Of a stretch of DNA of 37,937 bases, positions 25,061-33,517 are shown piece after piece (positions within the stretch are counted from its first letter, which is position 1; each line of letters begins with the position of its first letter). Location: the NCBI GenBank assembly GCA_023387815.1, contig JAEWHK010000042.1, positions 1-37,937 on the forward strand, in the 5' to 3' direction. The notes beneath the pieces were generated by a model. That model was not told where the DNA came from. It was given only the letters and a program-made list of their open reading frames with translations, and did no database searches. A program made the position numbers and the translations under genes. This stretch comes from Pseudomonadota bacterium (GTDB taxonomy: Bacteria > Pseudomonadota > Gammaproteobacteria > Burkholderiales > Burkholderiaceae_B).

Positions 25061-26611
25061 CTACGTAGCCGAAGAGGGCGGTGCAGATTTACTGCCCGCG
25101 GATTGGCGGGAGCCTGAGCGGGATCCACCCGATTTGGCGCTGCCAGAGCCGGAGTCGCCTGAACCAGAAGTGCCGGATCCGGAATTTCCAGCTACATCGG
25201 TACGAGTGCCGCCAGAACCGGAACCGCCGTCAGATGATGACCCGGCATTATTATTCGATCCTCCGCGCGCTTTCTGTGCATTGCTGCGACGCTTGCGGCG
25301 CTTACGCGGTGCAGAAGCGGGCGCGCCTTGCTGCTCGGTGGTCAGCGCTTCGATCATCTCTGATCTGGTAGCGGGCGGGGCATCGGCCAGGTCCATCCAC
25401 CATTGGGCCAGCACACTGTCAAATTCATTGCAGGCAGCACGCAGTTGCAGGAAATCGCAGGCCGCACGGAAGCGCGGCTGTTCGGTCATGCGCCAGATCT
25501 GTTTGGGAATGCGGCGCTCAAAGCGTGGCTGCATAAACCAGATTTCGCGCATATCGGCGGTATGTCTGCGTTGAATCGCCATCCTGGCGATATGCGTATC
25601 GATGACCGTATCGGCTGCCTGACTCAGGGCAGGAACGGGGTGTTCCTTGCGCTCCAGATTCCGCTTCCAGTTGACGTCCACCATTCGCCAGAGCAGGGCG
25701 GCAAACAGAAAGCTTGGGCTGACCGACTTGCCGGAACGTACGCGATGGTCGGTCCGCTCCAGGGTAAGCTGTACGAACTGCTTGCCACCGGGCAATGTCA
25801 GTACCTGATCGATCAAGGGCAGGACATTCTCATGCAGACCTTCTTCGCGCAACTGGTCCAGCGCCTTGATAGCATTGCCGCAAGTGAGCAGTTTGAGCGT
25901 TTCATCAAACAGCCGTGAATCGGGCACATTTTTGATCAGGCCGGCCAGCGCTTTGATGGGGGCGCGGGTGGAGGGCTCGATCTTTCCATTGAGCTTGGAA
26001 GCAAAGCGGACCGCACGCATCATGCGTACCGGATCTTCACGAAAACGGGTTTCCGGATCACCAATCATACGGACCAGATGATTTTTCAGATCGGCCACGC
26101 CGTTGTGATAATCGATCACGGTTTCTTTCACCGGATCGTAATAGAGCGCATTCAGTGTGAAGTCACGTCTGGCCGCATCTTCCTGCTGGGTACCGAAAAC
26201 ATTATCGTTCAGGATACGGCCATCGGCATCGGTATGCTGCTCGCTGTTGGACGGCGCGCGGAAGGTAGAGGTTTCGATGATTTCCTGGCCGAAGACCACA
26301 TGGACCAGTTGAAAGCGTCGTCCGATGATACGGGCGCGACGAAAGAGGGGGCGAATTTCTTCGGGTGTGGCATTGGTAGCCACATCAAAATCCTTGGGTT
26401 CGAAACCCAGGACCAGATCACGTACTGCACCGCCCACGATAAAGGCATCGTAGCCTTTTTGCTGCAGCACTTCGCACACCTTGATGGCATTGCGCGAAAC
26501 CAGGCGCCGGTCAATCTTGTGCTGTTCCCGGGTGTAAACCTGGCGTTTGTCTTTCGCGACCGGCGGTGCAAAAAGCCGGCTGACGAAAGTTCGAATCGTG
26601 TTCTTAATCAT
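25061..26611 (-). CDS. pcnB: Poly(A) polymerase I
   Basis: A 516-residue nucleotidyltransferase that adds 3' poly(A) tails and so marks RNAs for decay. The catalytic block has FIVGGAVRD (58-65) and the metal aspartates in KDFDVATN (D74, D76). RRDFTLNALYYD and the RNA-binding neck REDPVRMMRAVRFA follow. The long basic N-terminus and lack of CCA-specific motifs favour PcnB over a CCA-adding enzyme, as does location beside folK and hda. The last 80 residues are unusual: a basic patch with RKRRKRR (about 436-449) and then 67 residues almost only Gly, Ser, Ala, Asn, Asp and Thr. Such tails occur in the family but vary in length. Confidence 0.93.
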   Translation of the reverse strand: MIKNTIRTFVSRLFAPPVAKDKRQVYTREQHKIDRRLVSRNAIKVCEVLQQKGYDAFIVGGAVRDLVLGFEPKDFDVATNATPEEIRPLFRRARIIGRRFQLVHVVFGQEIIETSTFRAPSNSEQHTDADGRILNDNVFGTQQEDAARRDFTLNALYYDPVKETVIDYHNGVADLKNHLVRMIGDPETRFREDPVRMMRAVRFASKLNGKIEPSTRAPIKALAGLIKNVPDSRLFDETLKLLTCGNAIKALDQLREEGLHENVLPLIDQVLTLPGGKQFVQLTLERTDHRVRSGKSVSPSFLFAALLWRMVDVNWKRNLERKEHPVPALSQAADTVIDTHIARMAIQRRHTADMREIWFMQPRFERRIPKQIWRMTEQPRFRAACDFLQLRAACNEFDSVLAQWWMDLADAPPATRSEMIEALTTEQQGAPASAPRKRRKRRSNAQKARGGSNNNAGSSSDGGSGSGGTRTDVAGNSGSGTSGSGDSGSGSAKSGGSRSGSRQSAGSKSAPPSSAT

Positions 26612-26635
26612 GGTTTTTTTGTTGTTAGGTTCCTG

Positions 26636-27316
26636 TTACTGCAATGGAAATAAATCCAGAACCGGCCAGCCTTTTTCTTGCGCCAGCTCTCTTAGGGGCG
26701 GAACCGGATTGGTGGCTACCGGATGGGTGACCACTTCCAGCAAGGGAATATCATTCTGCGAATCGCTGTAGAACCAGCTCTCGGAAAAGTCCGACAGCTG
26801 CTTGCCCATACTGCCGAGCCATTCGTTGACCCGTGTTACCTTGCCGGCCTGATAGCTGGGCGTACCTACTACTTTACCTGTATAACGGCCATTTTTGTAC
26901 TCCGGAACGGTGCCAATCACATTTGGAATACCAAAAGCGCGCGCCACAGGGCTGATCACAAATTCGTTGGTGGCTGACACCAGGCAACACAGATCACCCT
27001 GTTCCAGATGCTTTGCCACCAGGGTGACGGCTTCTTCGCGGAAGGCTGGCCGAACCACTTCGTGCATGTACTGCTCGTGAAACCGTGCCAGCTCGTAAGG
27101 TGAGTGCAGACTCAGAAAGCCCAGCATGAATTCAACGGATTCTTCAATCTTCAGGGTGCCGGCAGTGTATTTTTCCATCAATTCACGGTTTTTGGCCTGC
27201 ACGACCTTGGGGTCACCACCCCACCCGTTGCGGGCAAGAAAATCTACCCAGTGTCTGTCGGTATCGATGGGCAGCAGAGTATGGTCAAGATCAAACAGGG
27301 CAAGGCGTTGCGTCAT
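26636..27316 (-). CDS. HAD-IB family hydrolase (SerB-like)
   Basis: A 226-residue cytoplasmic phosphatase-like protein. Motif I is FDLDHTLLP with nucleophile D9 and acid D11. The motif II serine-threonine is in LVSATNEF. The lysine of motif III lies in YQAGKVTRV, and motif IV is YSDSQNDIPLLE. The helical cap inserted after motif I marks subclass IB, the SerB/CicA-like group. The true substrate is unknown; phosphoserine phosphatase is possible but not shown. It keeps a conserved place between hda and pcnB in Burkholderiales. A terminator after hda suggests it has its own promoter in the 67-base gap. Confidence 0.85.
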   Translation of the reverse strand: MTQRLALFDLDHTLLPIDTDRHWVDFLARNGWGGDPKVVQAKNRELMEKYTAGTLKIEESVEFMLGFLSLHSPYELARFHEQYMHEVVRPAFREEAVTLVAKHLEQGDLCCLVSATNEFVISPVARAFGIPNVIGTVPEYKNGRYTGKVVGTPSYQAGKVTRVNEWLGSMGKQLSDFSESWFYSDSQNDIPLLEVVTHPVATNPVPPLRELAQEKGWPVLDLFPLQ

Positions 27317-27361
27317 AATGGTTGGTAAAGCTCACAGGTAATGCGGAAAATGCATCGATAA

Positions 27362-27397
27362 AAAATTGAAAAAGGCCCGCGACCTAAGGGTGCCGGG
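27362..27397 (-). terminator. Intrinsic terminator at the end of hda
   Basis: On the minus strand CCCG and ACC (27397-27389) pair with GGT and CGGG (27383-27376), with a two-by-two internal mismatch. GCC then leads into T-runs at 27373-27369 and 27365-27361, interrupted by CAA. The hda TAG (27386-27384) lies at the loop edge. Confidence 0.6.
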
Positions 27398-28058
27398 ACT
27401 GAAGGTACGATTTTAACAAGGGAACGGTAATTGCCCGCTTTTCTGCAAGCGAATAACGATCAAGTGCGTCCAGCAGCGAAGACAGGGCACTCATATCACG
27501 CGCGTAATAATTGAACATCCAGTTGGTGACTTCCGTGCCCAGGCGAATGCCTTTGTCGGCGGCACGCTGCAGCAGGGCATCGCGGCGCTCATCATCCGTG
27601 AGCGTTTCCAGGCGATACACCAGATCCCAGCCCAGCCGGGTGCGCAGATCTTCGCGGATCTGCAACTGCCTTGGTGCGCAGGGACCGCTGGTAAGCAGAC
27701 TGAATGCCTCAGGCGTATTCTGCCGAATTTTCCACTCGTTGAATAAACCAAAAAGGGCAGCGGCCTGGGCCTCGGACAGATGATCCACTCCATCCACGGC
27801 AATGGTTACACCGGCGGTGATCGCTTCGCCCGGGTCGGGCAATGCATCGCTGGCCGCATCCACAAAAAGCCCGTTATTGCGGGAGGCAGCGCGCAGCAGA
27901 TGCGTCTTGCCACTGCCGTGTTCACCCCAAAGGTAAACGCTTTGTCCCGGGCGTGCAGCAAGCAGGTGGCTGACCGCTTCGCCGTTTCTGCCCACTACAA
28001 AATTGTCAAAGCGGGGGGGCACCACCGGCAGGACATCAAGAATTAGTTGCTCTGTCAT
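27384..28058 (-). CDS. hda: DnaA regulatory inactivator Hda
   Basis: A 224-residue AAA+ protein that, bound to the loaded beta clamp, triggers ATP hydrolysis on DnaA and prevents over-initiation. The N-terminal EQLILDVLP resembles the clamp-binding motif QL-S-LPL. Walker A is GEHGSGKT (45-52) and Walker B is IAVDGVDHL. The sensor and arginine-finger region follows (REDLRTRLGWDLVYRLE). It lacks the DnaA DNA-binding domain, which separates Hda from DnaA. It overlaps the permease gene upstream by 4 bases. Confidence 0.92.
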   Translation of the reverse strand: MTEQLILDVLPVVPPRFDNFVVGRNGEAVSHLLAARPGQSVYLWGEHGSGKTHLLRAASRNNGLFVDAASDALPDPGEAITAGVTIAVDGVDHLSEAQAAALFGLFNEWKIRQNTPEAFSLLTSGPCAPRQLQIREDLRTRLGWDLVYRLETLTDDERRDALLQRAADKGIRLGTEVTNWMFNYYARDMSALSSLLDALDRYSLAEKRAITVPLLKSYLQSRHP

Positions 28059-29119
28059 GTTCGATAAAAATCACTGCGTCGATACTGCCGGTAGACACGC
28101 CGGATCAGTACAGAGAGGGCGGCGCTAATAGGCAGGGCCATCAGCACACCGAAAAATCCAAAAATCTGCCCGAAAACGAACAAGGCAAAAATGATCACCA
28201 AAGGATGCAGTCCGATGCGCTCACCCATAATTTTGGGCGTAAGCACCATGCCTTCCAGAATCTGTCCCAGGCCGTACACGATGGCAACAGAAATCAGTCC
28301 GTAATAATTGTCAAACTGCAGCAGTGCCGACAAAATGGCCAGGAGCAGGCCAAAAGTCACACCCAGATAGGGTATGAAAACCAGCATGCCGGTGAGGACC
28401 CCAATAGGAATGGCGCTTTCGAAACCGGCAATGGACAGGCCGATACTGTAGTAGGCGGCCAGAATCAGCATGACCAGGATCTGGCCGCGCAAAAAGCTGG
28501 AGAGCAGCCGATCAATATCGCGAAAAATACTCAGCGTGGCATTCAGATAGCGACGGGGAATCACTTCGCGAATGGAAATAATGAATTTATCCCAGTCAAA
28601 CAGAAGATAGACCAGCACCACAGGCGTAATCAGCAGATTCACAAAAAAGAAGATAACGGCCGAACCACTGGACTTGATGTAAGTAATAATCGTGGTGGTG
28701 AGGCTATCGGTCCCGGTAATGGCATCCTGCAGCATTTCCCGGATTTTCAGAATATCGATTTCTGCCTGCACGCCAAAAAGGTGGTTTATCCGGGGCGCAA
28801 AGTTGACATTGTACTGCGCCACCCAGCCGGGCAGATGTTCCAGTGCCAGGCCTACTTCCTTGCGAACCAGCGGAATCACAATGAGCAGAACCCCCAGAAT
28901 GACCGCAATGAGCAGGAAAAACATGATTGCCACTGACAGCCAGCGGGGAAATTTGAGCGCCACCAGCATATTGACGCCTGGCACCAGAATGTAGGCCAGC
29001 GCCATGCCCAGCATGAACGGCGTGAGTACCGGCGACAGCACATACAGCAGAACGAGCAGTATCAGGCCGACTCCTGACCAGAGAAGGGTCTGTTTCCGGC
29101 GCAAAATGTATTCGTTCAT
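28055..29119 (-). CDS. AI-2E/PerM family membrane transporter
   Basis: A 354-residue integral membrane protein of the UPF0118/PerM family. Two hydrophobic segments near the N-terminus (about 14-55) and another at about 62-86 precede a soluble helical stretch (about 95-145). Four or five C-terminal segments follow, with the family block VFIPYLGVTFGLLLA and the final GFFGVLMALPISAALSVL. Members have been proposed to export autoinducer-2 or to act as Na+/H+ antiporters; none can be assigned here. It is divergent from purM across 60 bases and is coupled to hda by a 4-base overlap, a conserved pair in related bacteria. Confidence 0.88.
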   Translation of the reverse strand: MNEYILRRKQTLLWSGVGLILLVLLYVLSPVLTPFMLGMALAYILVPGVNMLVALKFPRWLSVAIMFFLLIAVILGVLLIVIPLVRKEVGLALEHLPGWVAQYNVNFAPRINHLFGVQAEIDILKIREMLQDAITGTDSLTTTIITYIKSSGSAVIFFFVNLLITPVVLVYLLFDWDKFIISIREVIPRRYLNATLSIFRDIDRLLSSFLRGQILVMLILAAYYSIGLSIAGFESAIPIGVLTGMLVFIPYLGVTFGLLLAILSALLQFDNYYGLISVAIVYGLGQILEGMVLTPKIMGERIGLHPLVIIFALFVFGQIFGFFGVLMALPISAALSVLIRRVYRQYRRSDFYRT

Positions 29120-29179
29120 CGTAAAATAGGGCCTTCCTGTTCAATTCATTGACATTTTACATATTTAGGCAGCCCGCTC
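29120..29179. promoter_or_regulatory. Divergent permease/purM promoter gap
   Basis: This 60-base gap must hold start signals for both directions. GTAAAAT (29121-29127) and ATTTTAC (29154-29160) form a 7-bp inverted repeat with arms 26 bases apart. TTGACA occurs at 29149-29154 but lies too close to the purM start for a normal -10. No promoter can be assigned firmly. Confidence 0.3.
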
Positions 29180-30229
29180 ATGACAAATTCAAACAAATCT
29201 TCCTTAACGTATCGCGACGCCGGCGTGGATATCGACGCTGGGGATGCGCTGGTTGACCGGATCAAGCCGCTGGCAGCCAAAACCATGCGGGAAGGGGTCA
29301 TGGCCGGAATTGGCGGATTTGGCGCCCTGTTTGAAGTGCCCAAGAAGTTTCGCGAGCCTGTGCTGGTGTCCGGAACCGATGGCGTCGGTACCAAACTGCG
29401 TCTGGCTTTTGAATGGAATCGCCATAATACCGTGGGAATCGACCTGGTGGCCATGAGTGTCAACGATATTCTGGTTCAGGGTGCAGAACCGCTGTTTTTT
29501 CTGGACTATTTCGCCTGCGGCAAACTGTCGGTAGACACTGCTGCCCAGGTGGTCGGTGGCATTGCCAAAGGCTGCGAACTGGCCGGATGCGCCCTGATTG
29601 GTGGTGAAACCGCTGAAATGCCCGGCATGTACCCTGACGGCGAGTACGATCTGGCCGGGTTTGCGGTTGGCGCGGTAGACAAATCAGCCATTATCGATGG
29701 AAAAAGCATTGCGGTAGGCGACAAGCTCCTGGGGCTGGCCTCCAGCGGTGCACACTCCAACGGCTTTTCTCTGATCCGCAAAATTATTGAGCGCGCGGGC
29801 GCTAAACCCGACGATGATTTCCATGGGCAGCCGCTGGTAGACGTTGTGATGGCGCCCACCCGCATCTACGTGAAGCAGATTCTGGCCGCACTGGCAAAGC
29901 ATGGTACGGCCATCAAGGGCCTGGCGCACATCACCGGCGGCGGCCTGCTGGATAACGTGCCCCGCATTCTGCAGGACGGCCTGACCGCCCGCATTGAAAA
30001 GTCATCCTGGACGCTGCCACCGCTGTTCCAGTGGCTGCAAGAGGAAGGTCAGGTTGCCGATACGGAAATGCATCGCGTCTTCAACTGCGGTATTGGCATG
30101 GTACTGGCTGTTTCTGCGGATCAGGCACAGGCTATTGCCGACACCTTGCGCGAACAGGGCGAAACCGTTTACGAACTGGGCGATATTGTTCAGCAGGAAA
30201 ACGGCATGGCGCAGACGGTTGTGGTCTGA
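29180..30229 (+). CDS. purM: Phosphoribosylformylglycinamidine cyclo-ligase
   Basis: A 349-residue purine enzyme that makes AIR from FGAM and ATP (fifth step of IMP synthesis). Signatures are the N-terminal TYRDAGVDIDAG, the glycine-rich GIGGFGALFEVP, VSGTDGVGTKLRLAF, MSVNDILVQGAEPLFFLDY, GGETAEMPGMY, and ITGGGLLDNVPRIL toward the C-terminus. Length is normal. It stands alone on the plus strand between two minus-strand groups, as in related genomes. Confidence 0.98.
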   Translation: MTNSNKSSLTYRDAGVDIDAGDALVDRIKPLAAKTMREGVMAGIGGFGALFEVPKKFREPVLVSGTDGVGTKLRLAFEWNRHNTVGIDLVAMSVNDILVQGAEPLFFLDYFACGKLSVDTAAQVVGGIAKGCELAGCALIGGETAEMPGMYPDGEYDLAGFAVGAVDKSAIIDGKSIAVGDKLLGLASSGAHSNGFSLIRKIIERAGAKPDDDFHGQPLVDVVMAPTRIYVKQILAALAKHGTAIKGLAHITGGGLLDNVPRILQDGLTARIEKSSWTLPPLFQWLQEEGQVADTEMHRVFNCGIGMVLAVSADQAQAIADTLREQGETVYELGDIVQQENGMAQTVVV

Positions 30230-30237
30230 GGAAACCG

Positions 30238-30265
30238 GTAAAAACGTTATTGTAAAAACGTTATT
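30238..30265 (-). repeat. 14-bp tandem duplication containing the miaA stop codon
   Basis: GTAAAAACGTTATT occurs twice without gap or mismatch, at 30238-30251 and 30252-30265. On the minus strand the copy nearest miaA holds its last codon and TAA (30263-30261). The second copy repeats that TAA 14 bases later in another frame. The palindrome AACGTT in each unit lets the copies pair as a hairpin. Confidence 0.85.
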
Positions 30266-31226
30266 GAGAAGCGACGCCGGACGAATCCGCCACCGATGCC
30301 TTCATAATCGGGGCGGCGGCGTCGATTATTCTTGACACCACATCATCTGCCAGACAGTCGATCACTTCTCTGTCCTGCATGCTGCGAAGCCAGGTCAGCT
30401 GGCGCTTGGCGAGCTGACGGGTAGCGGCAATGCCTTTTTCCCGGGCCTCATCCAGCGTTGTGTCACCGGCCAGATGTTCCCAGATTTGCCGGTAGCCCAC
30501 GCAACGGATGGAAGGCAGGTCTTCGTGCAGATCACCTCGATCACGCAGGGCTTGTACTTCCTGCACAAAACCTTTTTCCAGCATCTGATCAAAGCGCTGG
30601 GCAATCCGCTGGTGCAAGGCGAGTCGGTCAGACGGTTCCAGGCTGACGATATGAAAACGATGGTCGCCTTCCTTTTCCCCTTCCTGTTCAATCAATGAGG
30701 AATAAGGCCTGCCGGTAATCAGGCAGACTTCCAGCATGCGCTGAATGCGTTGTTTATCGTTGGGCGACAGTCTTGCCGCCGTGTCAGGGTCCAGTCGGGC
30801 CAGTTCTGCGTGTACATGCGGCCAGCCGTGCTCCCGGGCCATCTCGTCAATGCGCGCACGAACATCGGCATCCGCTTCCGGCAGGGCATTCAGGCCCTGG
30901 CGCAGCGTATTGAAGTACATCATGGTGCCGCCTGCCAGCACGGGAATACGTCCTCGCTCACGAATCTGTGTAATCAACGCGTGGGTATCCCGCAGAAACT
31001 GCGCGGCGCTATAAGACTCTGACGGATCACGAATATCCAGAAGATGCTGGGGTGTTTCCGCGCGCTCCTGAAGCGTCGGTTTCGCTGTGCCGATATCCAT
31101 CTGTCTGTTGATGGTAGCCGAGTCGACGTTGATGATTTCCACGGGCCAGCGACGAGCCAGGGCCAGCACGCCAGCACTTTTGCCGGATGCCGTTGGCCCC
31201 GCCAGGCAGAAAACAGGCGGGGTCAC
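30261..31226 (-). CDS. miaA: tRNA dimethylallyltransferase
   Basis: A 321-residue enzyme adding a dimethylallyl group to A37 of tRNAs that read codons starting with U. The P-loop AGPTASGKS is at about 8-16, followed by the substrate-binding VDSATINRQMDIGTAKP (the common DS-x-x-Y-R position has I-N-R here) and LAGGTMMYFNTLRQGLNALP. The C-terminal LPSIRCVGYRQIWEHL and the RQLAKRQLTWLR motif complete it. Its start overlaps the mutL stop by 4 bases. The family usually has Y in VDSxQVYR; the INR form is still seen in homologues, so I regard the enzyme as intact. Confidence 0.95.
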   Translation of the reverse strand: MTPPVFCLAGPTASGKSAGVLALARRWPVEIINVDSATINRQMDIGTAKPTLQERAETPQHLLDIRDPSESYSAAQFLRDTHALITQIRERGRIPVLAGGTMMYFNTLRQGLNALPEADADVRARIDEMAREHGWPHVHAELARLDPDTAARLSPNDKQRIQRMLEVCLITGRPYSSLIEQEGEKEGDHRFHIVSLEPSDRLALHQRIAQRFDQMLEKGFVQEVQALRDRGDLHEDLPSIRCVGYRQIWEHLAGDTTLDEAREKGIAATRQLAKRQLTWLRSMQDREVIDCLADDVVSRIIDAAAPIMKASVADSSGVASQ

Positions 31227-33298
31227 TGTCCGCGCATGAACAGTCTGTCAAGATCGTTCATGCTCCATTGGAACCAGGTGGGTCGTCCGTGATTGCACTG
31301 GTTGGCTCTCTCGGTGTGTTCCATCTGACGCAGCAATGCATTCATTTCTTCAATGGTCAGCCTGCGATTGGCGCGTACTGATCCGTGACAGGCCATGGTG
31401 GAAAGCAGTTCGTTGCGCTGGCCTGTGAGCTGTTCGGAAACGCCCACCATATCCAGTTCTTTCAGGACATTCAGAACCAAAGATTCAATATCGCCACCAG
31501 CCAGCAGGGAAGGCACCGAACGCACCGCAAGCGAGCGCGGCCCCGTGGCGCTGACGGTCAGACCCAGCGTCATCAGGTGTTCGCGATGGCTTTCCATGAC
31601 CGCGACATCTTCTTCGGTGCAGTGGATTACATACGGTACCAGGAGCTCCTGCCGCGGCAGCGCCTGCTGATCCAGCAAGGCTTTGAGCCGCTCATAGACT
31701 ACGCGTTCGTGGGCGGCATGCATATCTACGAGAATCAGCCCCTTGGCGTTCTGCGCAAGAATATAAATACCGTGCAGCTGTCCCAATGCCATGCCCAATG
31801 GGTACGGATCGGCATCATCACCGGTATCCGGCAGGCCGTAAGATGGTTGCGCGCCGGATTTGCCGGACAACGCGGCATTGACACCCGGACGATAAGCGGG
31901 TGGAGTTGCGCCAGCAGAAGCCGCCCCGGGGAAATATCCGGTCAATGCGTCCGGATAAGCCGCGCCAGTCGATGCTCCATTAGCGGCGCCATTCGGTGCG
32001 CCATTGAACGCGCTAGAATTCGCACCATAATTGGAAGCCCCGCCACCCGCAGCCGAATCTCGCGCCGCGCCGCCATCGGCGCCTCCAGAAGCCGCATCGG
32101 AATCCAGCGGCGAATAAAAACTTCGCCAGCTGTCTGTCACGGGCGACGACGAGCCCGGATAACCGGGGCCCCCATAACTCTCATGCAGACGCAAGGATGA
32201 TTGATGTCCATGTGAATACGGCGCCTCATTCGCAGCCCCTGGCGCACCGGCAGCTGGCTGCAAGCCGGCAGGCATGCGCGCAGGTAAAGTATTGGCCGCC
32301 GCCGCTTCCCCACCCGCAGCGGCCAGGGCCTGCGTCAGAACCTGAGCCACAAAACGGTGGATGGCGCCGCTGTCACGGAAGCGCACTTCGTGCTTGGCCG
32401 GATGCACGTTCACATCCACCGCGGCAGGATCGATATCCAAAAACAGCACATAGGCGGGCTGCCGGTCACCATGAAGCACATCCGAGTACGCAGAACGGAT
32501 GGCGTGGGTTACGGTGCGATCCCGCACAAAGCGTCCATTCACATACAGATACTGACGATCAGCCCGCGCACGTGCGGCGTTGGGCAGCGTAATCAGCCCG
32601 CGCAGACTCGCGGCTGGCAGATCGGATTCCACCGCCAGTCCGGCTTCGGTAAACTCATTGCCCAGCACGTCACGAATACGCTGAATGGGATCTACCGGCA
32701 TCCATTGCCGATACGCCTTGCCATTATGAAAAAGACGGAAAGCGATAGACGAATTTGCCAGTGCAATGCGTTCAGCCACGGCCACGCAATGGCCCAGTTC
32801 CGTTCCTTCGGACTTCAGGAATTTACGTCTTGCGGGCACCGCATCAAAGAGCTGACGCACATCAATGGTGGTACCGGTATTGCCTGCGGCCGGGTTGATC
32901 TGCAGCGAAGTACCGTCAATCTGCCAGGCATGGTCATCTTCTTCGGTACGCGAGGTAAGCGTGACGCGGGCCACAGAGGCAATGGAGGCCAGCGCCTCAC
33001 CCCGAAAGCCCATGGAACTGACCGATTCCAGATCGCCCAGACTATTGATCTTGCTGGTTGCATGGCGCGTGAGCGCCAGCGTCAGTTCTTCTTTGGGAAT
33101 GCCGTGACCATCGTCAATAATGCAAATACGTCTGATACCGCCACCGTCCAGACGGATTTCAATACTGCGGGCACCCGCATCCAGCGCATTCTCCAGCAAT
33201 TCCTTAAGCACGGAAGCCGGGCGCTCAATCACCTCGCCAGCGGCAATCTGGCTGATCAGAGTATCGGGCAGGGGGGCAATATGACGGCGGTCGGACAT
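31223..33298 (-). CDS. mutL: DNA mismatch repair protein MutL (endonuclease type)
   Basis: A 691-residue mismatch-repair ATPase that couples MutS to strand removal. The GHKL ATPase (about 1-325) has E36-N37 in LLENALDAG, DDGHGI (62-67), TSKI and FRGEAL. The C-terminal dimerisation domain (about 500-691) carries the nuclease-type motifs DMHAAHERVVYE (525-536), ACHGS (636-640), CNHGRP (668-673) and a final RLFMRG. This is the pattern of MutL proteins that nick DNA themselves, as in Neisseria and Pseudomonas, and unlike E. coli, which uses MutH. The linker (about 326-500) is long and made largely of Ala, Gly, Ser, Pro and Asn. Confidence 0.96.
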   Translation of the reverse strand: MSDRRHIAPLPDTLISQIAAGEVIERPASVLKELLENALDAGARSIEIRLDGGGIRRICIIDDGHGIPKEELTLALTRHATSKINSLGDLESVSSMGFRGEALASIASVARVTLTSRTEEDDHAWQIDGTSLQINPAAGNTGTTIDVRQLFDAVPARRKFLKSEGTELGHCVAVAERIALANSSIAFRLFHNGKAYRQWMPVDPIQRIRDVLGNEFTEAGLAVESDLPAASLRGLITLPNAARARADRQYLYVNGRFVRDRTVTHAIRSAYSDVLHGDRQPAYVLFLDIDPAAVDVNVHPAKHEVRFRDSGAIHRFVAQVLTQALAAAGGEAAAANTLPARMPAGLQPAAGAPGAANEAPYSHGHQSSLRLHESYGGPGYPGSSSPVTDSWRSFYSPLDSDAASGGADGGAARDSAAGGGASNYGANSSAFNGAPNGAANGASTGAAYPDALTGYFPGAASAGATPPAYRPGVNAALSGKSGAQPSYGLPDTGDDADPYPLGMALGQLHGIYILAQNAKGLILVDMHAAHERVVYERLKALLDQQALPRQELLVPYVIHCTEEDVAVMESHREHLMTLGLTVSATGPRSLAVRSVPSLLAGGDIESLVLNVLKELDMVGVSEQLTGQRNELLSTMACHGSVRANRRLTIEEMNALLRQMEHTERANQCNHGRPTWFQWSMNDLDRLFMRGQ

Positions 33299-33333
33299 GT
33301 AGAAAGCTCAGACGTTGTAATCTGTCATTTTAC

Positions 33334-33370
33334 CCATAAAAGAAAACGCCTCCAATCAATGAAGGCGTTC
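33334..33370 (-). terminator. Intrinsic terminator of the tsaE-amiC transcript
   Basis: AACGCCT (33346-33352) and AGGCGTT (33364-33370) pair perfectly around an 11-base loop. On the minus strand the hairpin is followed by TT and then CTTTTA, a T-rich run (33345-33335). It lies between amiC and mutL, so mutL-miaA probably has its own promoter. Confidence 0.75.
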
Positions 33371-33441
33371 ACTTGAACTTGTGATATTCCGAAGGGCTGC
33401 ACGAAAGGTTTGGCGCTTATCGCGTGCAGCCTATCATATGG

Positions 33442-33517
33442 GACTTAACATAAGCGACTTAACGTAAGCAACTTTACGTAAGCCACTTTACGTAAGCGGA
33501 TTAGCGTATCCGGCTTA
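33442..33517 (-). repeat. 14-bp tandem repeat running up to the amiC stop codon
   Basis: Four clear 14-base units lie at 33442-33455, 33456-33469, 33470-33483 and 33484-33497. Examples are GACTTAACGTAAGC and CACTTTACGTAAGC. A degenerate fifth unit (33498-33511) abuts the amiC TAA (33517-33515). Two units hold the perfect palindrome TTACGTAA. On the coding strand each unit repeats a TAA, and these fall in all three frames. Confidence 0.85.

Noticed and set aside
25057..25128. Longer FolK starting at the GTG at 25128
   Set aside because: The added 24 residues are encoded in the repetitive pcnB tail and precede the conserved first strand of FolK. The GTG at 25056 gives the usual length.
32357..33376. 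A 339-codon plus-strand open frame opposite mutL
   Set aside because: It is antisense to the conserved ATPase domain of MutL and has no family character. The mutL frame explains the base pattern.
33442..33517. Possible CRISPR array or origin iterons
   Set aside because: The 14-bp units are contiguous with no spacers, too short for CRISPR, and no cas, rep or dnaA gene lies nearby.
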